Source of the DNA: Prorocentrum cordatum
Taxonomy: Eukaryota > Sar > Dinophyceae > Prorocentrales > Prorocentraceae
Length of the DNA stretch: 64,000 nucleotides
Direction of reading: 5' to 3'
Assembly (NCBI GenBank): GCA_963575745.1
Contig: CAUYUJ010016476.1
Span: 112,183-176,182, forward strand
Made by a program: the position numbers and the translations under genes. Position 1 is the stretch's first letter. Each line of letters opens with the position of its first letter. Under the pieces are notes generated by a model. The model did not search any database. It worked only from the letters and a program-made list of their open reading frames with translations, and was not told the DNA's origin. Shown piece by piece: positions 20,200-30,660 of the stretch.

Positions 20200-20330
20200 G
20201 GTCTTATGTTAAAACATCGGGCTCATGTTTTAAGAGCACTTCTTCTGTTCGTCAATCTTCGGTTATAGGAGAATTTCGTGGCAGGCCAACACGACTGCCA
20301 GGACGGTCGGCCCCTGCTCAGCACGCCCCC
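20200..20330. mobile_element. Family F element, partial copy
   Basis: Aligns with 47270-47405: CATCGGGCTNATGT, TTCGTGGCAGGCC and TGCCAGGACGGTCGGCCCC. The left terminus seen at 47205 is missing. Confidence 0.55.
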
Positions 20331-20734
20331 CCCCCCGCCTGCCTCGACGGGGGCCGAGCGGGACCACGGGGGCGCGGGTGTGCGGCCGAGCAGTGGTCGG
20401 CCACGTGCAGAAGGGGGTGGGAGTTAGTGGGGCGGCTTCTCAGAAGCACCCCTGCTTCTTGGGAGGCGCGGGCCTCGTCCATAGTTGTAAGGCCGGCGCC
20501 TTCTGAGGAGCAGCCTCCTTCCAAGAAGCCTTCCCCCCTCTCCCCACGGCGCGGTCCCGCGGATGCGCGCTCGCACGGGTGCGTTACGCGAGGGGCGTCT
20601 GCGACAAAGAGCGCCATGTGTCCGCGGGGCCGCGGCCCAGGGGCCCCCGCCCGCGAGGCCGTGGATGCGGATGTGCCTCTCGCCCACGACGGACTTCTCG
20701 CCTTCTCTGATGTTCCACCCCACTTCAGCCTTGA

Positions 20735-20835
20735 TCACCAGAATTTCGAGCACCAGGAAAGTACCGAAACTTGAGGGTGTTCGCGTGTCGGGCCCTCGGA
20801 GGCGATGCTCGCTCGACACTGTTTCCATACTTGTC
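20735..20835 (+). repeat. Dispersed repeat shared with 24229-24335
   Basis: Both copies contain CTGATCACCAGAA, TTCGAGCACCANGAAAGTACC and GGAGGCGATNCG. About 100 bp, no coding signal. Confidence 0.55.
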
Positions 20836-20999
20836 TGAGTGCTTGAACTGATTTCTACGATGTGGTCCTTGTATGAATACGCTGGGAGCGACATAACTCA
20901 ATCCACCTCTTCCGGCTTCCAGAGAAGTCTTCGGACGCCATTGGCTGCCCCTGCGCCGTGCGCGCACCCCGCGGACGCAGCGCGCGCGGCGCCGTGCGT

Positions 21000-21235
21000 G
21001 GAGGAGGCGGAAGAGCAGGAGGAGGAGGAGGAGGAGGAGGAGGAGGAGGAGGAGGAGGAGGAGGAGGAGGAGGAGGGGGAGGGGGAGGGGGAGGGGGGAG
21101 GGGGGGGGGAGGGGGAGGGGGAGGGGGAGGGGGGACGGGGAGGAGGAGGAGGCGGATGAGGAGGAGGAGGAGGAAGGAGGAAGGAGGAAGGAGGAAGGAG
21201 AAAGGAGGAGGAGGAAAAACGAGGAAGCAGAAAGG
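21000..21235. repeat. (GGA)n/(GGGGGA)n array
   Basis: Purine tract with a block of GGGGGA units in the middle. It lies about 230 bp from a TCC array at 21465-21750, giving a large inverted purine/pyrimidine pair around a GC-rich spacer. Confidence 0.95.
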
Positions 21236-21464
21236 AGGCGCGCGCCGCGAGCGCGCCGTGAATGGCCCCTTCGCGCGCTTGGCGCGCGCGCGCGCGGCGC
21301 CAGGCCGCGCTGCCGCGGCGGCGCATGGAGGGCCTGGGCAGCGCCGGGCCCGCCAGGCCCGCGCGTGTGTCCCGGGAGGTGTGCGGGAGCCAGGACGTTC
21401 ACCGCCGCGCGGCTCCCCGGGCGGCGTGGCCCAGACAGTGGGGGCCCATGCCAGGAAGCACTTC

Positions 21465-21755
21465 CTCCTCGTCGTCGTCCTCCTCCTCCTCCTCCTCCTC
21501 ACCCTCCCTCACTCCTCCTCCTCCTCACCCTCCCTCCCTCCCTCCTCCTCTTCCTCCTCCTCCATCTTTTCCTCCCTCCTCCTCCTCCTCTCTTCCGCCT
21601 CCTCCACCTCCTCCTCTTCTTCCCCCTCCTCCTCTTCCTCCTCCTCCTCCTGCTCCTCCTCCTCGCTCCTCCTCCTCATCCTCCTTCTCAGTCTCCTCCC
21701 CCCCCCTCTCATCCTCCTCCTCTCCCTCCTCCTCCATTCCTTCTCCTCATAGATA
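21465..21755. repeat. (TCC)n array, 3' flank of composite module C
   Basis: Pyrimidine tract. Read on the minus strand it is the (GGA)n array that terminates module C after its 83-bp satellite. Confidence 0.95.
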
Positions 21756-21845
21756 ACTCCTCCCTGTCGCACCCCGAGGCTAGTTTTTAGGGCGGGCCGG
21801 ACGTTTCGCCTGAGACTTCCTCACCATTTATGACTTTGAACTTAC
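21755..21845 (-). repeat. Composite module C, 3' tail
   Basis: The reverse complement has GAAGTCTCAGGCGAAACGTCC and TCGGGGTGCGACAGGGAGGAG. Module B has the matching GAAAGTCTCAGGCGGAACGC and TCGTGGTGCGATAAGGAGGAG at 35550-35610. Confidence 0.8.
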
Positions 21846-22450
21846 AAAGCGACAACAGCTTCACAGATGGAGGGCGGGTCGTTTTCAAAATGTGATTCTC
21901 GCCTTAGCGCCGCGCACATTCGTATTCAAAGTTCGCAAGAGTTTCACGGATTGTGGGTGTGTTTTTTCAAAATGATGTTCTCGTCTCAACGCCGCGCACA
22001 GTCGTGTTAAACATTGCAAGAGTTTCACGGATTGAGGGCGGTTGATGTTCTCAACATGTGGTTCTCGCTTTAGCGCCGCGCATATTCTTTGTAAAACATG
22101 GCAAGCGTTTCACGGATCGAGGGCGGGTGGTTCTGAAAATGTGGCTCTCGCCTTAGCGCCGCGCGCACTCCTCTTAAGAATTTGCAAGAGTTTCACGGAT
22201 TGAGGGCGGGTGGTTTTCAAAATGCGGTTCTCGCCTTAGCGCCGCTCCTATTCTTTGCAAAACATGGCAAGTGCTTCACGGATTGAGGGCGGGTGGTTTT
22301 CAAAATGTGGTTCTCGCCTTAGCGCCGCGCATATGCTTTTGTAAAAATGCAAGAGTTTCACGGGTTGCGGGCGGGGGGTTTTCAAAATGTGGATCTCGCT
22401 TCAGCGCCGCGCACATTCGTTTTCAACAGTTTGTAAGAGTTTCACGGATT
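21845..22450 (+). repeat. 83-bp minisatellite array, 7 units (module C)
   Basis: The landmark GCCGCGC occurs at 21909, 21991, 22075, 22158, 22241, 22324 and 22406, giving spacings of 82-84 bp. Unit landmarks: TTTCACGGATTGAGGGCGGG, TTTTCAAAATGTGGTTCTCG and CCTTAGCGCCGCGCA. The spacing is not a multiple of three and no frame is maintained, so it is non-coding. Confidence 0.95.
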
Positions 22451-22775
22451 CCCATGATCAGCGTACCACAAGTAGTGCTTTGGAAGGATTCAGGAATACC
22501 GCGGTGCAACAATTACGTTAATTGTCGGTGCTGGAATCAAACATGGCGTTATGGCAATACTCCGGATCGCCAAAACGCAGGAGTCAGGTTGATACGTGGC
22601 GTTCAAATCCCGAGAACAATGTTTTGGCATGTTTCAGGATCTTCAAACGGTTGTCTTCCAACGAGGCAGTTCCTTCAATGGAAAGGAGCCGTTGTAGGGG
22701 GCTGTGAAGAGGGAGCTTGGAGGGAGGGTTAATTCCAACATCTTTGATTACTCTTGGTTTTACACTGGTCTTCCT
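22450..22775 (-). repeat. Composite module C, core (paralogous empty site for the LINE)
   Basis: Its reverse complement aligns with 1392-1643 joined to 11527-11600, with no 9.9-kb insert and only one copy of the target region. It ends at ACCAGTGTAAAACCAAGAG next to a (TCC)n tract at 22770-22830. Confidence 0.85.
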
Positions 22776-22832
22776 CCTCCTCGACCTCCTCCTCCTCCTA
22801 TCCCTCCTCCTCCTCCTCCTCCTCCGCCTCCC
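22770..22832. repeat. (TCC)n tract
   Basis: Short pyrimidine array marking the 5' end of module C on the minus strand. Confidence 0.9.
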
Positions 22833-22843
22833 CCTCAAACCAT

Positions 22844-23020
22844 TACAGTGGAAGCCCATGCCAAGAAACACCCTGCCTGCCTCCAGGGTGCCCTGGATTT
22901 CTCGGGCTCCGATGGTTTTGCTTTGCAAGGCGCGACGTGCCCACACCAAAATCAATGGACGCCCTTGGGTCTCAGGGTTGGGTTGCCGCTTGTGGACGGT
23001 TTCTTGTGGTCGAGCCCCTA
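22844..23020 (+). mobile_element. TA-flanked MITE, family A
   Basis: TACAGTGGAAGCCCATGCCA at the left. The interior matches family A (CACCCTGCCTGCCTCCAGGG, TCTCAGGGTTGGG, TTTCTTGTGGTCGAGCCCCTA). The right CTGTA terminus is lost. Confidence 0.7.
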
Positions 23021-23441
23021 CCGATCCCATCGCTCCGATTCGACATCGATTCAGGCCGGCCCGCTCCGATGCGATGTCGACTCCCCGAGGGTCCGCTGCG
23101 GCCCAGTGCTGGCGTGGCGGTTTTGTGCAGCCTGGCGCAGCCGACCCGATGCGGTTTCAAGTTCCTGCCGATGCAGCCAGGTCCGACGCACATGCCGATT
23201 CGAGGCGAGTTCACGATGCGATGCTGACTGATCCTGCCCAGCGTCGGCCAAGACGGGACCGGGGGGAGTTTGAGGGGCGGGCGGCTCCGGGGGGGGGGGT
23301 GCACCTGGCCCCGACCGCCCATTCATCGCCGAGAAGGGGCTTTGCAGCCCGCCCGGCCCACTGCCGATCTATCAGCGGCATGTCGCCGCTTCTGGGTCGA
23401 CGCCTTCCCCACCCGAGCCGGCCACGCGTTCCACCTTAGGT

Positions 23442-23595
23442 TTAAGTCGGGCCTGCCCCTCTGCAGGGGAGCCGTTCAAAAAAATTCAAGCAATAGTCTG
23501 GGAACGGTTTCTTGACTATGTTTGAGCACTTGTTGCTTATCTTTTGAATATTTTTCTTATCCAAAATCCCACTGTAGGGGGACAGGCCCGACCTA
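23442..23595. mobile_element. TIR element, family B copy 2, with 9-bp direct repeats
   Basis: The left terminus TTAAGTCGGGCCTGCCCC pairs with the right terminus GGGGGACAGGCCCGACCTA. The 9-bp sequence ACCTTAGGT occurs on both sides (23433-23441 and 23596-23604). A 9-bp duplication is the size made by Mutator-like transposases; with one locus this is only suggestive. Confidence 0.7.
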
Positions 23596-23604
23596 ACCTT
23601 AGGT

Positions 23605-24082
23605 GTGGAGCGGAGGGGCGTGTAAACACGGTCGGAGGTTGGCGGGGAGCTCTTCGTTGGCTTTTGCTCCGACCGCTCGCGAACCTCACCCCATGTGGGT
23701 CCGCTCGGTGCTGGGGTGTCGGGCCCCCACCTGCGTGGGCCCGCTTGACTGCAACCCATCATCCCTGAACCGTAGCATGTGTTGCTTTTGCTCGAGAATC
23801 TGGTCTTCAGGGGTATGACTCACGTGTGGTAGCCTACTCGTGGAGGTTTTCCCACCTCAGCTCCCGCCTGGCTCCACTCCCCGCTCTGGGGCTGGGTCCA
23901 AGAGATTCGGCTCCCAATCGTGAGGACATCTCGCAAGAGGGACACAGCAAGCATATCACTGTTCTTAATTAATCGAAGACGCCTACGACGAATCACCGCC
24001 GCCCCCTTCATTTGAGAATACGCCTTTGTGGCCAAACTGTTGGGCAAAGTTTGACTACTGGACCATGCGTTCCCCGAGCTGT
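23605..24082. other. Gene-free stretch
   Basis: Unique-looking sequence, no domain, RNA or repeat recognised. Confidence 0.35.
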
Positions 24083-24225
24083 TGTGGAAGCTCTTCGGGG
24101 AGCGCCCAGCGGCGCCTCCGTCGCCGCCCCTGGCGCGCGGAGCGCGCCAGGGAGGGGGATCCAGCGCGGATCCATGAGATCCACGCGGAGTGCCAAAAGT
24201 TTATGTGTATGGCGTCTTTCCTTCT
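24083..24225. mobile_element. Family C foldback, partial copy
   Basis: Contains GGCGCCTCCGTCGCCGCCCC, CTGGCGCGCGGAGCGCGCCA and TCCAGCGCGGATCCATGAG, ending with AAAAGTTTATGTGTATGGCG. The left arm is degraded. Confidence 0.6.
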
Positions 24226-24228
24226 CCT

Positions 24229-24335
24229 GCTGATCACCAGAAAGAACTTCGAGCACCAAGAAAGTACCGGAACTGGATGTGTTTCACCACGTATCCGGCC
24301 TTGGGAGGCGATACGATAATTCGTTCGACTATGTT
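24229..24335 (+). repeat. Dispersed repeat shared with 20735-20835
   Basis: See the copy at 20735. It follows directly on the family C remnant here and on unrelated sequence there. Confidence 0.55.
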
Positions 24336-25503
24336 TGGATGCGCTCTCCGTGCTCGTAGAGCTGCTCCGTTGCTGGCCTCGCCTTCGACTCTGCAGCTGC
24401 GGGCGGCGCTTCCGCGGGGGACTTGCTCTCGAGTTCAGAAAGTTGGTTTCTGAATTCAAAAAACTGTCGAATTCAAAGAGGCGGTTTTCTATTGGTTTCT
24501 GGATTCAAGAACTGTTGTTCCTTGAATTAAGATTTGTTTATCTGAGTTCTCAAACAGGGCCCGCTCTCGCTTCTGCTTTGGCCTTGGCCTTGTCCTCGGC
24601 TTCTGCTCTCGCCCTCGGCCGCTGCCGGACCTGCCCCGCTCCGCGCCTGTCAGTGGCACAGCCCCCTCCGCTGCCCACCTCTGGCAGCGCTGCTTTCGGC
24701 GTTGGCCCCCCCTAGGAGAAACGTCAGACTCGAGCACGTTGGGACTCTGGTTTACCGAAGTGTTTTTTTGACGAGCGCGTCCTTTGCAGCGGGAGCTCGC
24801 GTCACATTCCAGATGGGGTCACGTCAGTTTCATGATGGTCCCTTCAGGCCAACCTGAGTCCCGCGTACCCGAGTCTTACGTCTCCCCGACCCCCGTTCCC
24901 GGGGCGACGGTCGCGGTCGGAGTCATCGTCGCCACGAGCTCCTTGGCAGCTTACCTGGTGAGGCTCTGCGTCCTCGACGCGGAATCCGCCATGGACGTTG
25001 CGCTTGGGGAGGGGCCTCGCTCCGGGGGCGCTGGCGGGTGCAGAGCAGGTAACCGTTCCCAAACCAGAAACGGCTGCGCCAGCAGCCACATCAGCACGAA
25101 GCATCATCATCGTCCAGGTTTCTATTGCCACCGGTTCCCTTCAGCACGCGTGCTAACCTAACAGTGACAAGCACGTGCCCGTACGTGTCCTTGGCGTGTT
25201 GGACGACCTGCCCCCACCAAACCTCCGTGCACTGCTTGACCGAAAGCTTCCATCGGGGAGGGGGGCGCACACGGGATACTCGTGTGTGCCAGGTCAAAGA
25301 GGTCAACGAGGAAGCCAGCGAGCCCGGGAAGGTTCGTTCGGATGCAAGTCTTTGGAGGTCAACCTTTGATGTTGCCCTGGTCCGAAATTCGGTTAAATCC
25401 GGCTTATTCCCTCTTATTCCGGCTTAGTCCCGCTTAATCCAGCTTGATCCCGCTTAATCCGCGGCCTAATCCGGCGTAGAGCCCGTTTTTTAGTGCTTGG
25501 GGC
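24336..25503. other. Gene-free stretch
   Basis: 24430-24560 is relatively AT-rich with repeated GAATTCAAA-like words, also found at 45430-45550. 25385-25460 repeats CCGGCTTANTCC/CCGCTTAATCC four to five times. No gene found. Confidence 0.4.
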
Positions 25504-25904
25504 ATGACGGGCGTCATGGCCCCGGGCCCCCTCCCCCCCCTATGACGTAACGCTGCCCCCCCCAGAGCGTTCCGGGCACTGCCGCCGTGCGCATCGTGAT
25601 CCGCATCGGTGTCCGCATAGGAATCCGCATAGGAGTCTGGTCCGCATTCGTCGTCGTCGTCGACGTCGTCGTCGTCGTCGCCGGCGTCGTCGTCGTCGTT
25701 GTCACTCGTCGCTCGTCGCTCGTCGCTCGTCGTCGTCGTGCGCGCGGACGCAGCTGGAGCTTGTTTTTTGTGTTTTATTCCTGGCAGATGATCGCAATCA
25801 TCTGGGGGGGTGGAGGGGGCCGATAACGTCGTGTTTCGCGCCGGCGGCGTCCAGGAACGCCCAGGAATCACCGAGGACGGGTAGCAGCAGCATGTCGGTG
25901 GCGA

Positions 25905-26135
25905 TCTGCACCACAATGCCTGTGTACACCATAGTGCCTGCGTGCACCACAGCGCCTGTGTACACCACACCGCCCATGTACACCACCGCAGCAGCGTGCA
26001 TCACAGCGCCAGTGTGTGCCACAGTGCCCGCTGGCGCCACAGCGCTCGTGTACATCGCAGCGCCTGCGTACACCACACCAGCCGTGCGCAACACAGCACC
26101 AGTGTACACCACAATGCTTGCGTGCACTCAGCACG
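25905..26135 (+). repeat. 18-bp minisatellite, left array
   Basis: Units such as CGCCTGTGTACACCACAC and TGCCTGCGTGCACCACAG. The period is a multiple of three, which keeps frames open on both strands. Confidence 0.9.
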
Positions 26136-26218
26136 GCACCAGTGAATATGCCATCTTGCGGTACACACTGAGACGCGCACGTGCGCTTTAGTGCCGACCC
26201 GCACGACAGGGGGGAAGG

Positions 26219-26310
26219 GTGAGGGAGGAGGAGGACGAGGAGGAGGAGGAAAAAGATGAGGAGGAGGAGGAGGAAGAGGTGGAGGTGGAGGAGGGAGGAG
26301 GGAGAAACGT
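26219..26310. repeat. (GGA)n tract
   Basis: Purine array in the loop of the large foldback element. Confidence 0.9.
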
Positions 26311-26394
26311 CGCATTCTATCATCAGCACTTCCCTGGCGTGGCGTCTAGGTGTCCGCAGCAGGTCCTCACCGACATGCTCCTTCTACCTGTCCT

Positions 26395-26705
26395 GTGCAC
26401 GCAGGCACTCTGGTGTACACCAGCGCTGCGTTGTACGCGGATGGTGTGGCGTAGACAGGCGTTGTGGTGTGCACAGGCGTTGCGGTGCACGTAAGCATTG
26501 TGGTGTAGACAGGCGTTGTGTTGCACATGGCTGCTGCAGTGTACACATTCGCTGTGGTGCACGCCGGCGCTATGGTGCACGCAAGCACTGTGGTGTACAC
26601 AGGCGCTGCGTTGCACACGGCTGTTGCGGTGTACGCAGGCGTTGTGGTGTACACAAGCGTTTTGGTGCACGCGGGCATTGTGGTGTACACAGGCCCTGTG
26701 GGGTA
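26395..26705 (-). repeat. 18-bp minisatellite, right array (inverted)
   Basis: Units such as GTGTACACAGGCGCTGCG and GTGCACGCAAGCACTGTG are reverse complements of the left-array unit. Confidence 0.9.
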
Positions 26706-26939
26706 GATCGCCACCTACATGCTGCTCGCGTCGTCATCGTCGTCGTCGTCGCTCGTCGCTCATTGTCGTCGCGCGCGCGGGCGCGGCTGTGGTGCCTGAG
26801 CCACACGGCGGGGGGGGCGTTACGTCATACCCCCCCCCCCGCCCCCGTTTCCCCCGCATGACGCCCGTCGTCGCCGATAAGAAAGAAACGCGCTCGTAGT
26901 AGCCCCCCAATGGGGGTTAATCCTGTTTATTCTTTCCGA

Positions 26940-27440
26940 CAAAGACCTCCCAGTAGTTGCCTCCGAAGGTTCGCACTTTGACCACCGACAGGGCGCAGGC
27001 CAATACAGTCTCCTGGAACATCTTGGTCGGCCACCGTGTCAAAGGAACAGCGGGCTCTGTGCACATCCACGCGAACACTGTCGGGGATGCGTACAAGCTG
27101 GCTCCGTGGATTGAGCCCGCCTGCAAGCAGGGGTACCAGGCAGTGGGTGCCTTGAGAAAGAGACCCGGACTTCTGTCAGACTATCTAGACTCCCAGGCGG
27201 AAGATGCCGCTCGTCTTCGCCAAGATGAGGTTTGAGCGTTTGGGGAGCAAGTTCTGCGTGAGCTGACGCTTGCTTAGACTGAAGGGAAGTTGCGCAAGTT
27301 CGCGCACAAGCGCCGCTTCAAATCCAATTTCGGCGTCAAACTCTCAGAGATCGCACTGCGCAGGGCTGTTGCGGAGACCCTGAAAGACGGACCGTGGTGG
27401 AAGAGGATGAAGCAGTTTCGCAAGGTCTTGGCTCCGATCA
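26940..27440 (+). pseudogene. Possible hAT/DUF659-like transposase remnant
   Basis: One frame, interrupted by stops near 27233 and 27268-27280, gives SVHIHANTVGDAYKLAPWIE, then ALRKRPGLLSDYLDSQAEDAARL, then KRRFKSNFGVKLSEIALRRA and PWWKRMKQFRKVLAPIIRTS. The last pair recalls the hAT/DUF659 pattern of an RF-x-SNF segment followed by W...L..vL.Pi.r. Catalytic residues and the dimerisation domain are not visible. At 27440 the similarity stops at a pyrimidine-rich stretch ending TTTCAG (27558), which could be a 3' splice site. Recognition is by pattern only; a non-transposon gene fragment is possible. Confidence 0.3.
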
Positions 27441-28660
27441 TCAGGACATCCATCCTCTTCTCCCTCCTCCTCTTCGTCCTTCTCTCCTCTTTCCCGCCTC
27501 CTTGTCCCGTATTCCATTTCTCCGCCTCCTCCTCTTCTCCCTTCTCTCCAAATGTTTCAGGCCGATTTGCCTCTGTGATATGAGGTCGCCAGGGCAAGCT
27601 GGGCTGCTGTGGCCGTCACTCGTGCGCGTGCAAATTTCGGCCAATAAGCGACTCGAGGCAGCTTGCTTGAAGGAGGGTATGGCTGCTCCCCAGATCGCTC
27701 GCGTAGTCGGCGACGTGCCCAGAAATTCCAGCAGCGAACTGCTGATCTCAGCTCTGATGAAGTCAAGGCCGCTGCAAGAGCCACCCCTACAACGTCCTGA
27801 AGACGAGGAACGAAGAGGACCCTCAAGGGCCCATGCACAAGATGATGAAGGACGCGCGGAGTAGCAACCACAGTACTAAAGCACACGCATGTATAAGCAT
27901 AGTCTGAGAAGACTTCGGGATCGCACCATCCGTACCAGCCCGTAGAAGATGGTTCGGACACTGAGTTGGCTCCGCTCGGAGATCTCGAAGTGGACGATCA
28001 CATGGAGCCCCTCCCCGACCAGGGTCCTGAGTCTGGTGCCAGCGAGGGCGACGATCCAGGAGCTGCCGTGGTCGACGATGTCTCCTGATCTGACGTGCGT
28101 TCGAGTGAGTCGGACAACGAATGACAGGCAATGCGCGAGAAGAGCCCGACGCTCCCTTCAAAAAGGGCTTCTCTGGTGCACCCGCTGCCTGGTGTTGCCG
28201 CCAATTTCCTGCGTGATCGAGTCTGCCGTTCCCTGCTGCGCGCTGCTTTTCGCTGCTTGCTGTTACTGCTGCCTGCTGGTTCCTCCTTACCGTTTCGTGA
28301 TTGGCAGCGCGCGCCCAGACAAAACAATACCGAATATAAAAGGGCACGTTGCGAGGCAGACCTGGCAACGATGAAAACCGAAACTGGCAACCCCGACAAA
28401 CAGCTCTTCGGATAAACGCATCGCCGGGGAGTCTTGGAAAAGACTATGCCACCACGAGTTTTGAGAACGAGCTGTTGCACCAACATCGGGAGATGTTCTT
28501 GAAACACGCAGGCGCCTGGAGGGACCCCCTTCTGCCCGCGGGGGCCCGAGGAGGATCGCGCTCCGCGCGTCGCGGTTCGGACAGGCAGCTGCAGGAGGGG
28601 CGGTAGGGGCCCGATGGCGTCGCCGCGCGTCGCGCACCGCGGGGCGCGAGGCGCGGAATC
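27440..28660. other. Gene-free or unrecognised stretch
   Basis: 27440-27560 is a CTC-rich tract. 27560-28440 has short mixed-composition frames without recognisable domains. A TATAAAAG word lies at 28335. Confidence 0.35.
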
Positions 28661-29080
28661 GGGCGATCGAAGGACCCCTCCTCCTGGTCGGGGGCAGGGC
28701 GTGGCCCCTCCCCGGCCTTGGGGCCCAGTCGGACCCCACCGCAGGGGCTGGCGAGACCACTCCTCGGGCGGGGCCAGGACGAGGATGCCTCCGCTCCGGA
28801 CGGCGGCGCCCGAGACATCCTCCAGAGCCGCCAGATCTCAGGGATTCGCGATCTGCCCTCACCCGATGTCATCCTCGCTCTGGTGTTGTCTGAGCACGCC
28901 CAGGACTCCGACGTCCTGTTTTTTCGCAGCGGGGACCGCGGGAGGTCTAGACGGTGGCGGTGTACAGCTTGGTCCTCGCTCTCCGAGAGCCCTCCGCGCG
29001 GTGTGTCTGGGCGCCGCCGTGGAGGCCCGCCACAAAACCGCTGCCGGAAACCTGCGGCCGGACCGTCCCAGATTTCGCGG
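28660..29080. repeat. GC-rich repeat segment related to about 48.95-49.3 kb
   Basis: GGCGCCCGAGACATCCTCCAG and AGCCGCCAGATCTCAGGGA here resemble CGCCCGATACATCCTCCGGA and GAGCCGCCGCATCTCAGAGA at 49.1 and 49.25 kb. Boundaries are unclear. Confidence 0.45.
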
Positions 29081-29119
29081 CGTCTCTCGGTGGCGGGAGG
29101 GGCCAGCCTTCTGGGAAGG

Positions 29120-29265
29120 CGCGGGGGGCGGCTTCTCTTAGAAGCCCCCCCCAGCGTGTAGTGAGCCCTCTCAGAAGCCCCCCCAGCGTGTAGTGAGCCC
29201 TTCGGAGAGGGCCCCCGCCGCCTTCTAACGAAGTCCCCCCGCCTTGTGTTAGAAGGCCGCCCCCC
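29120..29265. repeat. Short tandem repeat of GAAGCCCCCCCAGCGTGTAG
   Basis: About 36-bp units at 29137 and 29172, with degenerate flanking AGAAGGC/GCCTTCT words. 29270-30060 shows no gene. Confidence 0.6.
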
Positions 29266-30079
29266 TCTCGATGCCGGCCCCTTTTGCGCGCGCCGCCAGG
29301 TGGTGGGCAAGAGTGCGGATTGGGCTCGCGCCGCGTGGACGCGGCGGCAATCCTGGCGGAGGGCGTTCCAGGCTGAGCGCGCCCGCTGGCCCAGAGTCGG
29401 CCAGGACTTTTGAGGGTTTCCTGGAATGTCTTCGCCGTCACAGCTGGATGCGCTTCGAGATGTTCGTCAGAACGCATCCCTGGAGAAACGGTGGCGGCCT
29501 CCTGAGCAAAATCACGTCGGGCGTTTCCTCTGCCACCAAGTTGAGGAGGAGTGGATGGTGAATGGCAGCGTAGATGCTTGTGCACAGGACGACCTCCTGG
29601 GCAACTTGTTCGGCCCGGATGTGACCTCGAAGGCCCCGAGCATTGGCGGGCGACGCGCGAGGGAGGGAGTTCGCGGGGGGCAATACGCATCGCCGAAGCG
29701 ATGACCAGAACAGCCCTGCCGTTGAGAGTGATGATAGTCAGGGGTCCCTGCTGCACGTCCCTACCGACGTATTGCTGTGGTTGTCCCTTCTTTCGACCGG
29801 TGCGTTCATCTGCGCGTCCTGCAGATATTGCACATACTGTACCCAATACATTGCGCCCCATACAGTGAACCACAGACTGCAACACATGGTATCACCCCGT
29901 GTATTTCACCACGTAGCTTGCACCACATATAGGGCCCCATCGTCTGCATCGCATGTGCTTCCACACGAAGGTTGCAGCGTACACCGATTGCGCCACCAAG
30001 CTAGCGCATCGAGAGTGCGATAACCTTCTGCGAGGGGTCCACGCCAGCAAATATTGGACCATCCTTGGGGGCTTTTTTT

Positions 30080-30620
30080 CCAGACGAAGGTGGAGGAGGA
30101 GGAGGAGGAAGAGGAGGAGGAGGAGGAGGAGGAGGAGGAGGGAAACGGGGAGTGGCGTGAGGTAGGTGGAGGTGGAGCAGGAGGAGCAGGAGGAGGAGGA
30201 GGACGGGGGCGTTTTTATATATATAATTAGGAGGAGGAGGAGGAGGAGGAGGAGGAGGAGGAGGAGGAGGAGGAGATGGAGGGAGAAACGGGGAGTGCCG
30301 AGAGGGAGAGTCTGCAGTGGAGAGGGGCAGAGGAGGGGAGGAGAAAGCGGACGAGGACGCGGGAGGAGGAGGAGGAGGAGGAGGAGGAGGAGGAGGAATG
30401 TGGACGACATTGCTGAGCGGGTGGAGGCAGAGGGCGACACGGAGGAGGGCGACCAGGTGGATAGGGATGCGGTAGGGGGGTACATCGCAGAGCCACCTGG
30501 GCGAGTAGGAGGACGATAGGGTGATGATATGACGATGCTGTTGTTGCTGCCGCCGCCGACGACGACGACGACGACGAGGACGACGACGACGACGAGGAGG
30601 AGGAGGAGGAGGATGTGCAA
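30080..30620. repeat. (GGA)n arrays with a GAC block
   Basis: Purine tracts at 30085-30145, 30165-30290 and 30360-30400, then GACGAC/GAGGAG at 30555-30615. A short TATATATAAT lies at 30218. Confidence 0.9.
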
Positions 30621-30660
30621 GCTCCAAGCGCTCGCCTCAAGTCTGCGCAACGCCAAAAGG

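Larger units (their letters stand above)
25504..26869. mobile_element. Large foldback element (about 1.37 kb) with 18-bp minisatellites in its arms
   Basis: The left arm GACGGGCGTCAT (25506) ... TATGACGTAACG (25541) is mirrored by CGTTACGTCATA (26818) ... ATGACGCCCGTC (26858). The mirror is repeated internally: an 18-bp minisatellite runs 25905-26135 and, inverted, 26395-26705. GGTGGCGATCTGCACCACA (25898) mirrors GGGTAGATCGCCACC (26701). The centre holds a GGA tract. No transposase ORF, so it would be non-autonomous. Confidence 0.65.

Noticed and set aside
21845-22450. CRISPR-like appearance of regularly spaced repeats
   Set aside because: The units are contiguous and diverge evenly along the full 83 bp. 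There is no alternation of constant repeats and unique spacers, no cas genes, and the context is eukaryotic.
28335-28342. TATAAAAG as a promoter
   Set aside because: A single 8-mer without a downstream recognised gene. Dinoflagellates are not known for canonical TATA boxes.
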